21,078 nt of DNA from Flammeovirgaceae bacterium UBA5008 (GTDB lineage: Bacteria; Bacteroidota; Bacteroidia; Cytophagales; Cyclobacteriaceae): assembly GCA_002398365.1 (NCBI GenBank), contig DGYK01000067.1:30741-51818 (forward strand), given 5' to 3'. The position numbers and the translations under genes were made by a program. This document shows positions 20,975 to 21,078 of this stretch, one piece after another. How positions within the stretch are numbered: position 1 is the first letter of the stretch; each line of letters starts with the position of its first letter. The notes beneath the pieces are model-generated. The model was not told the origin of the DNA and made no database searches. It was given only the letters and a program-made list of their open reading frames with translations.

Positions 20975-21078
20975 ATGTGTAAAACTCCTTGACGCACGTT
21001 CATAGCTCCTTGACGCACGTTCATAGCTCTTTGTCGCATGTTCATAGCTCTTTGTCGCATGTTCATTGCTCCTTGACG
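20975..21078. repeat. 21 bp tandem repeat array, right part (continues beyond window)
   Basis: The interrupted unit resumes with ATGTGTAAAACTCCTT, followed by full units at 20991, 21012, 21033 and 21054 and the start of another at 21075. These right-hand units are nearly identical to one another (GACGCACGTTCATAGCTCC, GTCGCATGTTCATAGCTCT), unlike the degenerate left-hand units, so the array is younger on this side. The window ends inside it. Confidence 0.85.

Noticed and set aside
20694..20985. Regular 32 bp periodicity suggesting a CRISPR array
   Set aside because: Only about 8-10 positions per unit are conserved, with no ~28-36 bp near-identical repeat and no separate spacers. The motif equals the IS inverted-repeat core, it lies inside the IS, and no cas genes are in the window.

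Overview
The window looks like a chromosomal segment of a Bacteroidota bacterium, probably a Cytophagales-type organism. The reasons are the low-to-moderate G+C, the lack of clear Shine-Dalgarno sequences, secreted proteins cleaved after 'AQ', a DUF3667-like membrane protein, and intergenic repeats of a type I associate with this phylum ('AATCCTG..AATCCTGATTCAGACA' and 'GCAGGGCGGGGTGGT'). The assignment is inference; no rRNA or other taxonomic marker is present.

Region 1 (1-5818, all minus strand) is an operon-like run of seven closely spaced genes. In transcription order they encode a lipoprotein esterase of the Fes/IroE type, a small exported (possibly outer-membrane) protein, a multicopper oxidase without a signal peptide, a quinone-oxidoreductase-like MDR enzyme, a small four-helix membrane protein, and two tandem GlxA-type (DJ-1/PfpI + AraC) regulators. 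The second regulator runs off the window.

Region 2 (about 5900-6550) is a junction of gene debris: the last ~40 codons of an ABC-F ATPase and a short C-terminal-looking fragment, closed by a strong terminator.

Region 3 (6550-11640) is a string of unrelated plus-strand genes: a DUF3667-like membrane protein with a large soluble domain, a secreted SnoaL/NTF2-like protein and an APH-type kinase. They are separated by repeat-rich intergenic modules. Each gene is bracketed by a short inverted pair (GTT... upstream, ...AAC downstream), and one junction forms a ~135 bp attC-like imperfect palindrome. The layout resembles integron gene cassettes without an integrase.

Region 4 (11645-18647) is a defence island. 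A single large protein carries an N-terminal HNH nuclease, a NACHT/STAND-like NTPase and a long helical C-terminus. It is tail-to-tail, with a 29 bp gap, with a two-gene Gabija-type operon (gajA OLD-family ATPase/TOPRIM nuclease and gajB UvrD-like helicase) whose genes overlap by ATGA.

Region 5 (18648-21078) is repeat-rich DNA: a 29 bp tandem repeat, then an array of 21 bp units that was split by an IS3-family insertion sequence (19360-20974). The IS has orfA/orfB, an A_AAA_AAA frameshift site, ~35 bp inverted repeats and a 3 bp ATG target duplication. Downstream of orfB it carries nine degenerate copies of the core of its own terminal repeat at exactly 32 bp spacing, ending in the right inverted repeat. 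This phased subterminal array is the most unusual structure that can be read directly from the sequence.
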